Origin: a virus
Direction: 5' to 3' (one strand)
DNA: 64,000 nt
Virus record (IMG/VR): IMGVR_UViG_3300022910_000005
Coordinates: 1-64,000 of that record
Shown here: positions 54,430 to 62,441 of the stretch, one piece after another
Position numbering within the stretch: the first letter of the stretch is position 1
Layout of the letters: every line of letters begins with the position of its first letter
Notes under the pieces: generated by a model
Told to the model about the DNA's origin: nothing
Seen by the model: only the letters and a program-made list of their open reading frames with translations
Databases searched by the model: none
Made by a program: the position numbers and the translations under genes

Positions 54430-54923
54430 TCACCTGGATGTTCCAGAGCCCCGACCGGCTGAAGCGGGTGGCGATCACCTTCGCGCTGACCTGCGTGACG
54501 CTGACGATCCTGCTGACGATCGTCCGGGTCCACGACCTGGCTTCCCACCGGCCGACCGCCGAGCCGACCTACGGGGCCACCACGGAATCGACCGCTACCG
54601 GCCTGCTGCCGCCGTCTCCCAGCCCCGAACCGGCTCCGGCGACCACGGAGTACGGACCGGCCACGCCGATCGCCCTGGAGGCCGCTCAGGCGTTCCTCCA
54701 GGGGGACCGGAGCCGGTTCGCTGAACTGGCCCAGCCGGACGTCGTCGAGTCCGCCAACGAAGCGCCCACGCCCGGCGGGCAGATCACCGCGCCCGGCCGC
54801 GTCCTGCTCGGCGGGCCGACCCAGCAGAAGATCCTGGTGCCGACCAGCGAAGGCGACCTGACCCTCACCATGATCGTCATCGACGGGGCCTGGAAGGTCG
54901 CCGGGATGGAGTACGCGAAGTGA
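54426..54923 (+). CDS. VirB8/TcpC-like single-pass protein, 165 aa
   Basis: GTG 54426 overlaps the VirB6-like stop. One membrane helix (VAITFALTCVTLTILLTIV, about 14-33) is followed by a proline-rich linker and a C-terminal alpha/beta domain with a helix (ALEAAQAFLQGDRSRFAELA) and strands (LTLTMIVIDGAWKVAGMEY). That layout fits the NTF2-like periplasmic domain of VirB8/TcpC proteins, which link channel parts outside the membrane. At 165 residues it is shorter than most. Confidence 0.65.
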   Translation: MITWMFQSPDRLKRVAITFALTCVTLTILLTIVRVHDLASHRPTAEPTYGATTESTATGLLPPSPSPEPAPATTEYGPATPIALEAAQAFLQGDRSRFAELAQPDVVESANEAPTPGGQITAPGRVLLGGPTQQKILVPTSEGDLTLTMIVIDGAWKVAGMEYAK

Positions 54924-55051
54924 GCCGGTCGCAGCGGAGGATAGAACTGGACCTGAAGTACGGAATTGTCACCATGATGATCGTCGAGGCGGCCTGCTTC
55001 GCCGTTCCGTTCTGGCTGCTGGTTGCGCTCGTCCGGTGGTGGGCGGCGTGA
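54920..55051 (+). CDS. single-pass membrane protein, 43 aa
   Basis: GTG 54920 overlaps the preceding stop. RRIELDLKYGIVTMMIVEAA and CFAVPFWLLVALVRWW give one membrane helix of about 24 residues. Its place inside the channel operon suggests a small accessory subunit; no family recognised. Confidence 0.6.
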   Translation: MSRSQRRIELDLKYGIVTMMIVEAACFAVPFWLLVALVRWWAA

Positions 55052-55248
55052 GCAACTGGGTGCCGCCGCACATTCCGATCCGGGACCATCCCGGGCCGCC
55101 CCGCTGCTGGATGTGCAACCGGCGGCTGCGCTGGTGGCAGATGACCACCTGCCGGACCTGCTCGCCGCACTTCCACGACTTCATGTGGCTGCACAACCAC
55201 ATGGGCCGCAACACGTTCGCCCCACCCGACCGATGGAGGAACCGATGA
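55048..55248 (+). CDS. small zinc-ribbon protein, 66 aa
   Basis: GTG 55048 overlaps the previous stop. CWMC and CRTC, 13 residues apart, with histidines nearby (SPHFHDF, WLHNH) form a zinc ribbon, rich in tryptophan and arginine. Its role in the channel operon is unknown. It overlaps the next gene by four bases. Confidence 0.6.
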   Translation: MSNWVPPHIPIRDHPGPPRCWMCNRRLRWWQMTTCRTCSPHFHDFMWLHNHMGRNTFAPPDRWRNR

Positions 55249-56228
55249 AGATCTGGATCGCTGCGGGCGCAGCCAGCCTGGCCGGGCTCGTCGCGGTTCC
55301 GCTCGCCATCACCAGTCTGATGTTCGGCCCACCGCCGCTGCCCGCGCTCAGCATCGCCACCCAAGAGGTCTCCTCCTGCACGGTGCAGATCCCGGCCAGC
55401 GCGCGCACGGCCGGAGCACTGTCGGCCGAGCAGGTCGCGAAATATGCGTACGCGGCCGGTTTCCGTGGGCAGGACATCAACATCGCCGTGGCCGTGGCCC
55501 GCGCCGAGTCCGGCTGGCGGCCGACCGCAACCCTGCTGAACACCAACGGCAGCACCGACCACGGCCTGTTCCAGATCAACTCGATCCACGCGGCGATCCT
55601 CGCGGAAGGGAACTGGGCTGACCCGGCCGACAACGCGAAGATGGCGTTCAAGGTCTGGACGCAGGCGGGCGGCAAATGGTCCCCGTGGGTGACGTACTGG
55701 CGCGGCACCTACAAGCAGTACCTGACGGACGTCGACCCGAAACCCACCTGCACCACACCGAAGTCGACCGGCCCGTGCAAGAAGGTGAGCGGTGAGTTCT
55801 CCAACGGGCTCATCCCGGCCAGCGCGCTCTGCACCCTGTGGACCAACCGCCACCACCGCCTGCGGGCCGACGCCGCCAACTCGTTCGACGCGATGAGCCG
55901 GGCGTACATGGCGAAATTCGGTGTGCGGCTGTGCCTTACGGACTCCTACCGGCCGCTGTCCGTGCAGATCGACCTGAAGCGGCGGAAGGGTTTCCTAGCC
56001 GCGAAGCCCGGCACGTCCAACCACGGCTGGGGTCTGGCTGTCGATCTGTGCGCTCGCGGCAGCCAGGAGAACCCGCAGCCGTGGAACCGTGGCACCGAGG
56101 ACGACGTGTGGCTGCACCAGAACGCACCGAAGTTCGGCTGGGTCCACCCCGGCTGGGCTGAGCCGTCCGGCTCGAAACCCGAACCCTGGCACTGGGGTTA
56201 CAACCTCGACAAGGAGCACGCACCGTGA
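55245..56228 (+). CDS. bifunctional cell-wall hydrolase: lytic transglycosylase-like plus VanY-type peptidase, 327 aa
   Basis: A membrane anchor or signal (residues 5-28) comes first. Residues 60-150 form a lysozyme-like domain with the catalytic glutamate E88 in VARAESGW and DHGLFQINS. Residues 195-320 match the D-alanyl-D-alanine carboxypeptidase/VanY fold: TDSYRPLSVQ, SNHGWGLAVDL (H260, D267) and PWHW (H316). VirB1/TcpG-type wall hydrolases open peptidoglycan for conjugation channels. Alternatively it could serve the phage in particle entry or lysis, but the operon position favours the channel. ATG 55245 overlaps the previous stop. Confidence 0.85.
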   Translation: MKIWIAAGAASLAGLVAVPLAITSLMFGPPPLPALSIATQEVSSCTVQIPASARTAGALSAEQVAKYAYAAGFRGQDINIAVAVARAESGWRPTATLLNTNGSTDHGLFQINSIHAAILAEGNWADPADNAKMAFKVWTQAGGKWSPWVTYWRGTYKQYLTDVDPKPTCTTPKSTGPCKKVSGEFSNGLIPASALCTLWTNRHHRLRADAANSFDAMSRAYMAKFGVRLCLTDSYRPLSVQIDLKRRKGFLAAKPGTSNHGWGLAVDLCARGSQENPQPWNRGTEDDVWLHQNAPKFGWVHPGWAEPSGSKPEPWHWGYNLDKEHAP

Positions 56229-56473
56229 GCGATCCGCTTGACCTTCTGGGTGTTGCCGCCATGCGAAAACTACGGGCCCAGCAGGAACTTGCCGCAGCGA
56301 ACGCCTCCCTGGCAGCCGCCCTGCGACTCATGGCAGCCCGGCCTGGCGAACCGAAGTGCAGGGTCGGGCAGCACGCACGGGCCTACCTCGGCCTGCATGG
56401 ATTCGGACCAGAAGAGATGACGGCGCTCGGTATTTCGGACAGCAGTGTCAGGAACATGCTCGACGCGGGGTAG
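56225..56473 (+). CDS. hypothetical protein, 82 aa
   Basis: GTG 56225 overlaps the preceding stop. A long helix (AMRKLRAQQELAAANASLAA) is followed by HARAYLGLHGFGPEEMTALG and SDSSVRNML, which looks like a small helix-turn-helix. It ends the channel operon; perhaps its regulator. Confidence 0.55.
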   Translation: MSDPLDLLGVAAMRKLRAQQELAAANASLAAALRLMAARPGEPKCRVGQHARAYLGLHGFGPEEMTALGISDSSVRNMLDAG

Positions 56474-56481
56474 GCAGCGAA

Positions 56482-56513
56482 AAGCCCGGCCAGGCAACCG
56501 CCCGGCCGGGCTT
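56482..56513. terminator. bidirectional terminator
   Basis: AAGCCCGGCC/GGCCGGGCTT stem with loop AGGCAACCGCCC, between the plus channel operon and the minus lysis/tail genes. Confidence 0.8.
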
Positions 56514-56543
56514 CGTCGTGTTCGCGACCTGCCAGACGAAGGA

Positions 56544-56786
56544 TCAGACGTCAGACAGCGTGCTGGCCGAGTCCGGGTTGCCGACCTGCTTGGCCACGAA
56601 CACCTTGACGGAGTTCAGACCGGCCAGGATGATCGGGGCCGACCAGATCGGCAGATCGAGGGAGTCGATCGACAGCAGGACGGACGTCACGACACCGTAG
56701 GACGTGGTCCAGAAGATCCGCTCCAGGGCGTCCTTCATGAACTTCGGCTGACGGTACCGGGGGACGGCCGGGGTTTCGTTGGTCAC
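56544..56786 (-). CDS. holin-like membrane protein, 80 aa
   Basis: GTG 56786 has AGGAGAAAAC upstream. A basic N-terminus (RYRQPKFMKDALERIFW), one or two hydrophobic segments (SYGVVTSVLLSIDSLDLPIWSA, IILAGLNSV) and the ending FVAKQVGNPDSASTLSDV are typical of actinophage holins. Holins make pores through which the endolysin leaves. Directly downstream of the amidase gene. Confidence 0.75.
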   Translation of the reverse strand: MTNETPAVPRYRQPKFMKDALERIFWTTSYGVVTSVLLSIDSLDLPIWSAPIILAGLNSVKVFVAKQVGNPDSASTLSDV

Positions 56787-56803
56787 TGGTTTTCTCCTGA
56801 GGG

Positions 56804-57835
56804 TCAGACCGAGCGGGATTCGCCGGTCGGGTTGGACGGGATCAGCGTACTCGCCAGGTCGTTGACCTTGCCTTCGATCGTGGCCAGGGAGAGCGCCGTC
56901 GCCTCGCGGGCGGCCTTCTCCTCGTCCAGCGCGGCGGTCAGCGTCACCAGCAGGTTGTAGACCCGCTCGGCGGCCGGGCCGCCCCACTTCGCGAGCCGGT
57001 CGTAGGTCAGTTCGTCGCCCAACTTCCACGGCGTGGCGCTGGGGCCGTTGTTGCTGTTCATCTGGTCGACCATGTACTGGCTGGTCAACTTGACGGACAG
57101 GTCGTCCTTGGTGAGTGCGGCCACGCTGGGCTCCTTCGGTGGGTCCGGCTTCTCGACCGGAGGCTTGGGCTTCGGGGGGTTGAGCGCGCTCACGACGCGC
57201 GGGATGACGATCGCCTTCAACTGGGCGATCCGGGCGGGACCGGGGCAGCCCTTGCCGACCGCGCCAGACCACTGCACGCCGCCCTTCACCAGCCAGCCGG
57301 AGCCGGACGGCTTGAAGCCGGTCGAATGCTTGCAGCCCTGCCGGTGGTAGGCGATCCCCCGGCGGCCGGGCTTCGTGTCCGGCACCAGCCTGGCCGGGAT
57401 TCCGACCTTGTGGCACTCGAAGTGGCTCGGGCAGTCCTTGTGGGCTTCCTTCGAGCAGAGCCAGGTCACCAGCCGGACGATCGCGTCGATCTGCTCGGGC
57501 GTCCATCCGGCGATGTCCTCGACGAGACGCGGTGCGTTGTCAGCGGTTTCGATGGAGATGACCCCCATGTTTCCGTTGAGGTTCGCGTCGGCCTTGTACG
57601 CCGTGTCGCCCCATTGGTAGACGACGCCGTTGAGGTCGGCGGCCTTGTCGCCGCCCCACTTGCCGCCGACACCGAAATGCGATTCGGTGCCGGACCAGCC
57701 GTTCTGGTGGAACATCGCGTCGGTCGACGTGAGGAAGCCGACCATTGTGTGCAGGCAGATGAAATCGTGCGACGTCATCGCCGCCTGGTGACCGGCGGCG
57801 AGCGGTCGCCACCGGGCTCGGGAGTACCTAGCCAT
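56804..57835 (-). CDS. endolysin, N-acetylmuramoyl-L-alanine amidase, 343 aa
   Basis: Residues 20-175 form an amidase_2 (PGRP-like) domain: CLHTMVGF (H29), SHFGVG, VVYQWGD and HFECHKVG. A proline-rich linker (NPPKPKPPVEKPDPPKEP) leads to a C-terminal helical part with LTSQYMVDQM and a coiled-coil stretch. It cleaves the bond between muramic acid and L-alanine to release progeny. Start ATG 57835. The gene overlaps the next upstream gene by eight bases. Confidence 0.85.
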   Translation of the reverse strand: MARYSRARWRPLAAGHQAAMTSHDFICLHTMVGFLTSTDAMFHQNGWSGTESHFGVGGKWGGDKAADLNGVVYQWGDTAYKADANLNGNMGVISIETADNAPRLVEDIAGWTPEQIDAIVRLVTWLCSKEAHKDCPSHFECHKVGIPARLVPDTKPGRRGIAYHRQGCKHSTGFKPSGSGWLVKGGVQWSGAVGKGCPGPARIAQLKAIVIPRVVSALNPPKPKPPVEKPDPPKEPSVAALTKDDLSVKLTSQYMVDQMNSNNGPSATPWKLGDELTYDRLAKWGGPAAERVYNLLVTLTAALDEEKAAREATALSLATIEGKVNDLASTLIPSNPTGESRSV

Positions 57836-58262
57836 CCTGTCGGTCCTTCATCTCGTCAGTCCGGGCACCGAGCCTGGTCACCTGGGCCAGCAGCGCGTCG
57901 TATCGCAGGTTCGCTTCGGCGCGTTCGGTGCGGATCTGGTTCTCCAATCGTGCCACATCGGCACGAAGTCGCTCCTGATCGAACAGCCAGCGGGCGCGCT
58001 CGGTCGCGTGCCGGGCTTCGTCGGCGATGCGCTGCGAACGCTCCTCGGCGAGCATCTCTCTCAACCGAGCCACGTCCTCGCCCAGTTCGTCGCGCGCTCG
58101 CGCGACGGTGGCGATGTTGGCGTCGACAACTCCGGCATAGCGCATTTCCTTTGGGGGTTCGGCCCGCCAGGCTCGGAAGGCGTCGTAGGCATACTTGACG
58201 CCCCCTCCTGAGAGTACCGCGAGAAACACGGTCACCCACGGGTCCGGTGTGGGGGTGGCCAT
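57828..58262 (-). CDS. membrane-anchored coiled-coil protein, 144 aa
   Basis: ATG 58262 overlaps the previous stop. One hydrophobic segment near 9-26 (WVTVFLAVLSGGGVKYAYDA) is followed by a long charged helix (IATVARARDELGEDVARLRE through NQIRTERAEANLRYDALLAQ) predicted as a coiled coil. Position next to the lysin suggests a lysis accessory (spanin-like or antiholin), though Gram-positive hosts lack an outer membrane. Function uncertain. Confidence 0.65.
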   Translation of the reverse strand: MATPTPDPWVTVFLAVLSGGGVKYAYDAFRAWRAEPPKEMRYAGVVDANIATVARARDELGEDVARLREMLAEERSQRIADEARHATERARWLFDQERLRADVARLENQIRTERAEANLRYDALLAQVTRLGARTDEMKDRQDG

Positions 58263-58720
58263 CAGCAGTCCTTGCGTCGGGTACGGACAATCTCCTTGAT
58301 CAACGCGGCCTCCTGCTCTTTCAGCCACCACCCCCGCAGTAGGCATACGCAGCCGACCGTGAAGAAGAACGCCGCCGTGGCCCCGGCTCGGCCCCAGGTC
58401 GACGCTCCGATCACCGCGACCGAGAAGGCCACGAGGGTCGTTGCGAACAGGTACAGACCACTGGCGATCAGCCCGAGACGCCGGGATGCGATCCCGAACG
58501 CCACGGAAGAGCCAGCCATGATCATCATTACGGCCCAGACAAGTTCCAACTTGTCCGGCAATGCTTGCAGGCTCACCGACGGAGAGTTGCCGGTGATGAT
58601 GTTCATGACGATCGCTGCCGCCCAGATCACCAGGCCCATCTCCAGGCCGTATTCACCGATCGCGTGCGGAAGCCGCCTCCTGAGGACGAACCGTCGCGCC
58701 CTTGCTCGCCACGGAGACAT
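58262..58720 (-). CDS. membrane protein, 152 aa
   Basis: I choose ATG 58720, which has GGAAGG six bases upstream. Four hydrophobic helices (GLVIWAAAIVMNIIT, ELVWAVMMIMAGSSVAFGIA, LGLIASGLYLFATTLVAFSV, GATAAFFFTVGCVCLLRG) with short loops and a basic tail. In this position between lysin and tail genes, similar proteins are counted as lysis-cassette membrane proteins. Its stop shares one base with the next gene's start. Confidence 0.7.
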   Translation of the reverse strand: MSPWRARARRFVLRRRLPHAIGEYGLEMGLVIWAAAIVMNIITGNSPSVSLQALPDKLELVWAVMMIMAGSSVAFGIASRRLGLIASGLYLFATTLVAFSVAVIGASTWGRAGATAAFFFTVGCVCLLRGWWLKEQEAALIKEIVRTRRKDC

Positions 58721-58790
58721 CAAGATCCTTCCACCACAACGATTCGAGCCTGGACCCTGATCGTATGTCAACCCGCCGGTAACGTGCGGA

Positions 58791-59507
58791 TCAGAACACC
58801 TGCGTGGGCGTCACGTACATCCGGCTGGCCGTCGAAACGGTCGTGGTGTTCGCGTTCGAAGCACCCTGAGCCCACTGCCACTGCAACGTCCCGGCCGCCG
58901 TCACGGTCACCAGCATGTCCTCATGCAACACCGACGCGGCCAGGCCAGCATCCAGACCGATCCGCACGGCGGTCGCGAACCCGTGGCCGGACGCCCGGCT
59001 GACTGATCCGGCCGACTGACCCTCGGCCGCCGTCGTGTTCTCGCCCGGACCCATCACCGAGCGGCCGTTCGAGGATATCGTCCCGCCCGTGAAGGCCCAG
59101 GCCGTCCGCAGGTCCGGGACGTCGGACGGCGATGAGCAGTGAGCGAACAGTTCGATCCGGTACGTGCCGATCGACAGCGGCCACGCCAAGTCCGTGTCGT
59201 TCACCAGCGTGGTCGACGAAGTGACGCCCTGGCTGGCCAGTTTCCGCTTGCAGATGGTGCCGGACGGGATGCCGGACAGGCGACCGCCGACGATCCACGT
59301 CGACTTCTGCTTGACCATCCACACCCGGTCGCCGACCAGCAGTTGCGAATCCTGGTCTCGCGCAAGCCATGCCAGGTCCGTCTGGTCGGTGCGCACCTTC
59401 CGGGCCGCGCCCGTGTCGATCGCGGTGATGACGCCGATTCGCAGGTCGGCCGTCGGCTCCTTGTCGGCCAGGAGCCCGGCCAGGTCTTGCGTCTGGTCAA
59501 TGCTCAC
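58791..59507 (-). CDS. minor tail protein-like, 238 aa
   Basis: GTG 59507 overlaps the previous stop. Helix (QDLAGLLADK), then strands with LRIGVITAIDTGAARKVRTD and LLVGDRVWMVKQKSTWIVGG (an OB-like barrel as in base-plate proteins), then a galactose-binding-like strand domain with a TRP-rich end. The DQDSQLLVGDRVWMVKQ pattern is common in actinophage tail proteins downstream of the DUF5047-like gene. Confidence 0.7.
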   Translation of the reverse strand: MSIDQTQDLAGLLADKEPTADLRIGVITAIDTGAARKVRTDQTDLAWLARDQDSQLLVGDRVWMVKQKSTWIVGGRLSGIPSGTICKRKLASQGVTSSTTLVNDTDLAWPLSIGTYRIELFAHCSSPSDVPDLRTAWAFTGGTISSNGRSVMGPGENTTAAEGQSAGSVSRASGHGFATAVRIGLDAGLAASVLHEDMLVTVTAAGTLQWQWAQGASNANTTTVSTASRMYVTPTQVF

Positions 59508-60619
59508 GTAATGGCCTCCTCGCACCGCAGGCGCGTGTGGTCGCCCTGCACGTTCACCAGCGGGATCGTTCCGCTGATCACCTTGTACCGGCCGTCGGTG
59601 GACGAACGGTTGTCGATCACGTTGATCACGTCGTAGATGTCGTGGCCGGGATGTCCACGGGTGAAGATCTCGACCTCCTGCTTCATTCCGCTGACGCGGG
59701 GCAGGGTTTCAGCAGCGATGGCGGCGGCCTGCACGTCGTTGACGATGATGTCGGACCAGACGCCGTACGGACGGCGGCCGAAAGGTCCGTCCGAATAGGT
59801 GGCACTGTTCGGGTCCGTGTCCCACAGTTCAGCGCGGATCGGCAGGTAGTCGGGATGCTGGCCGCGCACGATGACGCCGGAGTAGACCGCGTCCACCGGC
59901 CGGAACCTCCTGGACACATTCATCAGCACGCTGTGCAGACCGGTGGTGTACGTGACCCCGGTGTCCACTTCGGTGATCGGTTCGACGACCGCCTGCCCCA
60001 ACTGGTCGAAATAGCAGACGTACGAGGATGCTTCGCACAACGCACGGATCGCATCCCACGGCGACGTCAGCCGGTCGAACACCACCTCGGGCGTCACCCA
60101 CGCTGACGTGGTGACGCGGATGGCGACCGTCGGCATCCGGGCGGCGATGATCGCTGCGATGGCCGTGTGGATCGGCGTGCCGTCCTCCACCACCCACGGG
60201 TCCTCGAACCGCCTGCTGCGCAACGAGTCGACCCGGTCGAACCCCTTGATCTCCACGACGGTGCCGTCCGAGTGCGAACGCACCTCCGGCTCGCTGATCC
60301 CGAACACGCCCATCGGAACGTATTCGTAGCCGGACACTCCTTCGTCGTCGGTCACCCACAGACCGCGATAGATCTTCAGTTCCGTGCCTTTTGGCGTGAG
60401 CAGGTCGGTCGCCTTCGTGGGCGTCAGTTCGCCGTCCGCGTCGCTGATCGTGAAGTGGGCCTCCCGCCGCACCGCAACGTCGTCGATGCCGATGTAGCCG
60501 GAGATCAGCACGTCCAACGTTGTGATGAGCGTGTCCGCGTACAGCACGTCGATCTTCGTCGACCATCTCCGGGTGGAGTCGAGCAGCGCAAGGTCGAACG
60601 CCTTGCTGGTCCTCCACAC
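59504..60619 (-). CDS. DUF5047-like phage tail protein, 371 aa
   Basis: GTG 60619. After an N-terminal helix, it has TTLDVLISGYIGIDD, REAHFTISDADGELTP and KIYRGLWVTDDEG, then FGISEPEVRSHSDGTVVEIKGFDRVDSLRSRRFEDP and a C-terminal part DNRSSTDGRYKVISG. These are hallmarks of the tail protein group annotated DUF5047, thought to be a base-plate hub component. It sits between the fibre and the 58791 gene as usual in actinophages. Confidence 0.8.
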   Translation of the reverse strand: MWRTSKAFDLALLDSTRRWSTKIDVLYADTLITTLDVLISGYIGIDDVAVRREAHFTISDADGELTPTKATDLLTPKGTELKIYRGLWVTDDEGVSGYEYVPMGVFGISEPEVRSHSDGTVVEIKGFDRVDSLRSRRFEDPWVVEDGTPIHTAIAAIIAARMPTVAIRVTTSAWVTPEVVFDRLTSPWDAIRALCEASSYVCYFDQLGQAVVEPITEVDTGVTYTTGLHSVLMNVSRRFRPVDAVYSGVIVRGQHPDYLPIRAELWDTDPNSATYSDGPFGRRPYGVWSDIIVNDVQAAAIAAETLPRVSGMKQEVEIFTRGHPGHDIYDVINVIDNRSSTDGRYKVISGTIPLVNVQGDHTRLRCEEAIT

Positions 60620-62441
60620 TCACTGCCTCCCGAGCGTTGGGTCGATCTCGATGTAGTCGACAACGATGTTGCGATGCCGCTGTGCCTCAACGTTGTACTT
60701 GCGCCGGATCAGCCGAGCGAAAATGATCGCACCGACGGGACTCTGAAGGACGAACGTTGCCGTCCGATCCAGAACGCTCGTTGCGTATTCGATGTCGGCA
60801 GCCTTCACGAAGATGGTCAACGTTCCGGTGGCCGCCTGAAGTCCTTCAGTGTCAACGATCGGGTAGAAGCGTCCGGCCGGACGGTGAACGCTGGACGACT
60901 CGTCGTCCGTCCGATCGTGACCGACAACGTAGCCGTACAGTTCCGCTTCGTCAGCGCTGTCGCAATCGCGGATACCCCAACGTTCGGCCTCCAGGCTGAT
61001 CGTGGCCAGCGCTGACGAACCGCTCGACAGCGTGCTGCCCTGCCCCTGGTCGATGTCGGTGAACGCACGGTAGATCACGTCCTTGCCGAACGGCATCAGC
61101 CGGTCGTACGCGATGGCGATCTGGCGCAGGTTCGGCTTGATCCGCTCCAGGATCGTCGCGAACGTTGTCCCACCGTCATCGCTACGCTCCACCCGCAGCG
61201 TCTCGTTCTGAGCGAAACCTCCCGGCTGGTAAGCAACGACCCGGCCAGGGTGAAAAGACACGTACCCGACGTAGAACACCTCGGACGCTGCTGCCGTGCT
61301 CAGCACCTCCAGGACGACCCGGGCCAACACTGCGCCGACCGGAGCGACGTCCGTAACGTTCGCCTGAGCGTAGGCCGCGTTCGTTGCGTTGACCTGGCTG
61401 GACACCGTCGTTGAGATCAACGTTCCGGTGCCGTCGTCGTCGTCGTACCAGCGGATCGAAACGCGGGCCGCCCGCGTCGTTGTCGCTGCCCGGAACGACG
61501 CCATCAACGTATACGCTGTGCCTTCCTGCACCGGGAACGACAATGGTCGCAGCGGAGCCGGTTCGTCAGCGGTCGGCGGCGGCGGGTCGCCCACCACAGT
61601 GCGAGCGGCCATCGTCCCGGCCGCAACGCTGGTCATCTTGAATCCGATCAGCAGACCGGCCCCGGTGTCCTCGATCTGGTCGGCCAACGTAACGTTCGCG
61701 TCCGACTCCCAGCCGGTCGCACTGCCGTCCTGGTCGGCCGTCAGGAACGACGACTGGCCGGTCAGGTCCAGGCGAGCGCGCGGGACGCCAGACACAAAAT
61801 CGATTGAGTCCACCACCTCCACCAGCGGGCCGGACGGCGGCGTGACGAAGATGCTGAAGGACGAGTAGACCCAGTCGCTGGCGATGGCGGCCACACTCGT
61901 CGCCCGAACGTACGCCCGATACGAAACGTTGTTCGTCAGCGGCAGTTCGATGCGCGCTGACCTGGCGACACTGGAGCCGACCACGCCGGACGTCCACACC
62001 GCGCCGAGCGGGTCCGTCGGTGAGATGCCCGGCCCCTCCGGCACGATGCGGATCTCGTAGTCCCGTTGCGCGTCGAGGCTGGAGTACGTCCACTGCACCA
62101 GCGGCGTGCTCTCCTCGTACACCACGTTCGTCGGGTCGGTCACCACGACGATCGGGCTGGCCGCCGAGATGACGGTGCGCGGGCTCGTGAAGGCGCTGGA
62201 TGAGCCGCTGCTGGACACCACCTGGATCGCCCAGGTGTACGTGACGCCGTTCGTCCACTTGCTGGCCGGGAACGTCACCTGCGACGGGTTGTCCGGGTCC
62301 GTGGTGTTCGTGACCGTGCCGGACTGGAACGCTTGCGTCGTCGCGTTCCAGTACTCCGTCGTTCCACCGTTGACCCGCTTGAACACGTACCCGGCCTCGG
62401 CGTCGCCGGGCGCGATCGGGTTGTACGTCCAGGTGAACGTT
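60516..62441. repeat. AACGTT cluster 3
   Basis: Twelve AACGTT copies, ten of them between 60689 and 61930 (60689, 60753, 60819, 60979, 61161, 61355, 61419, 61691, 61925 and nearby), within the C-terminal part of the 1041-residue fibre gene. AACGCT, AACGAT and AACGTA variants are also frequent. In this gene the word appears in all three codon phases. Confidence 0.75.
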
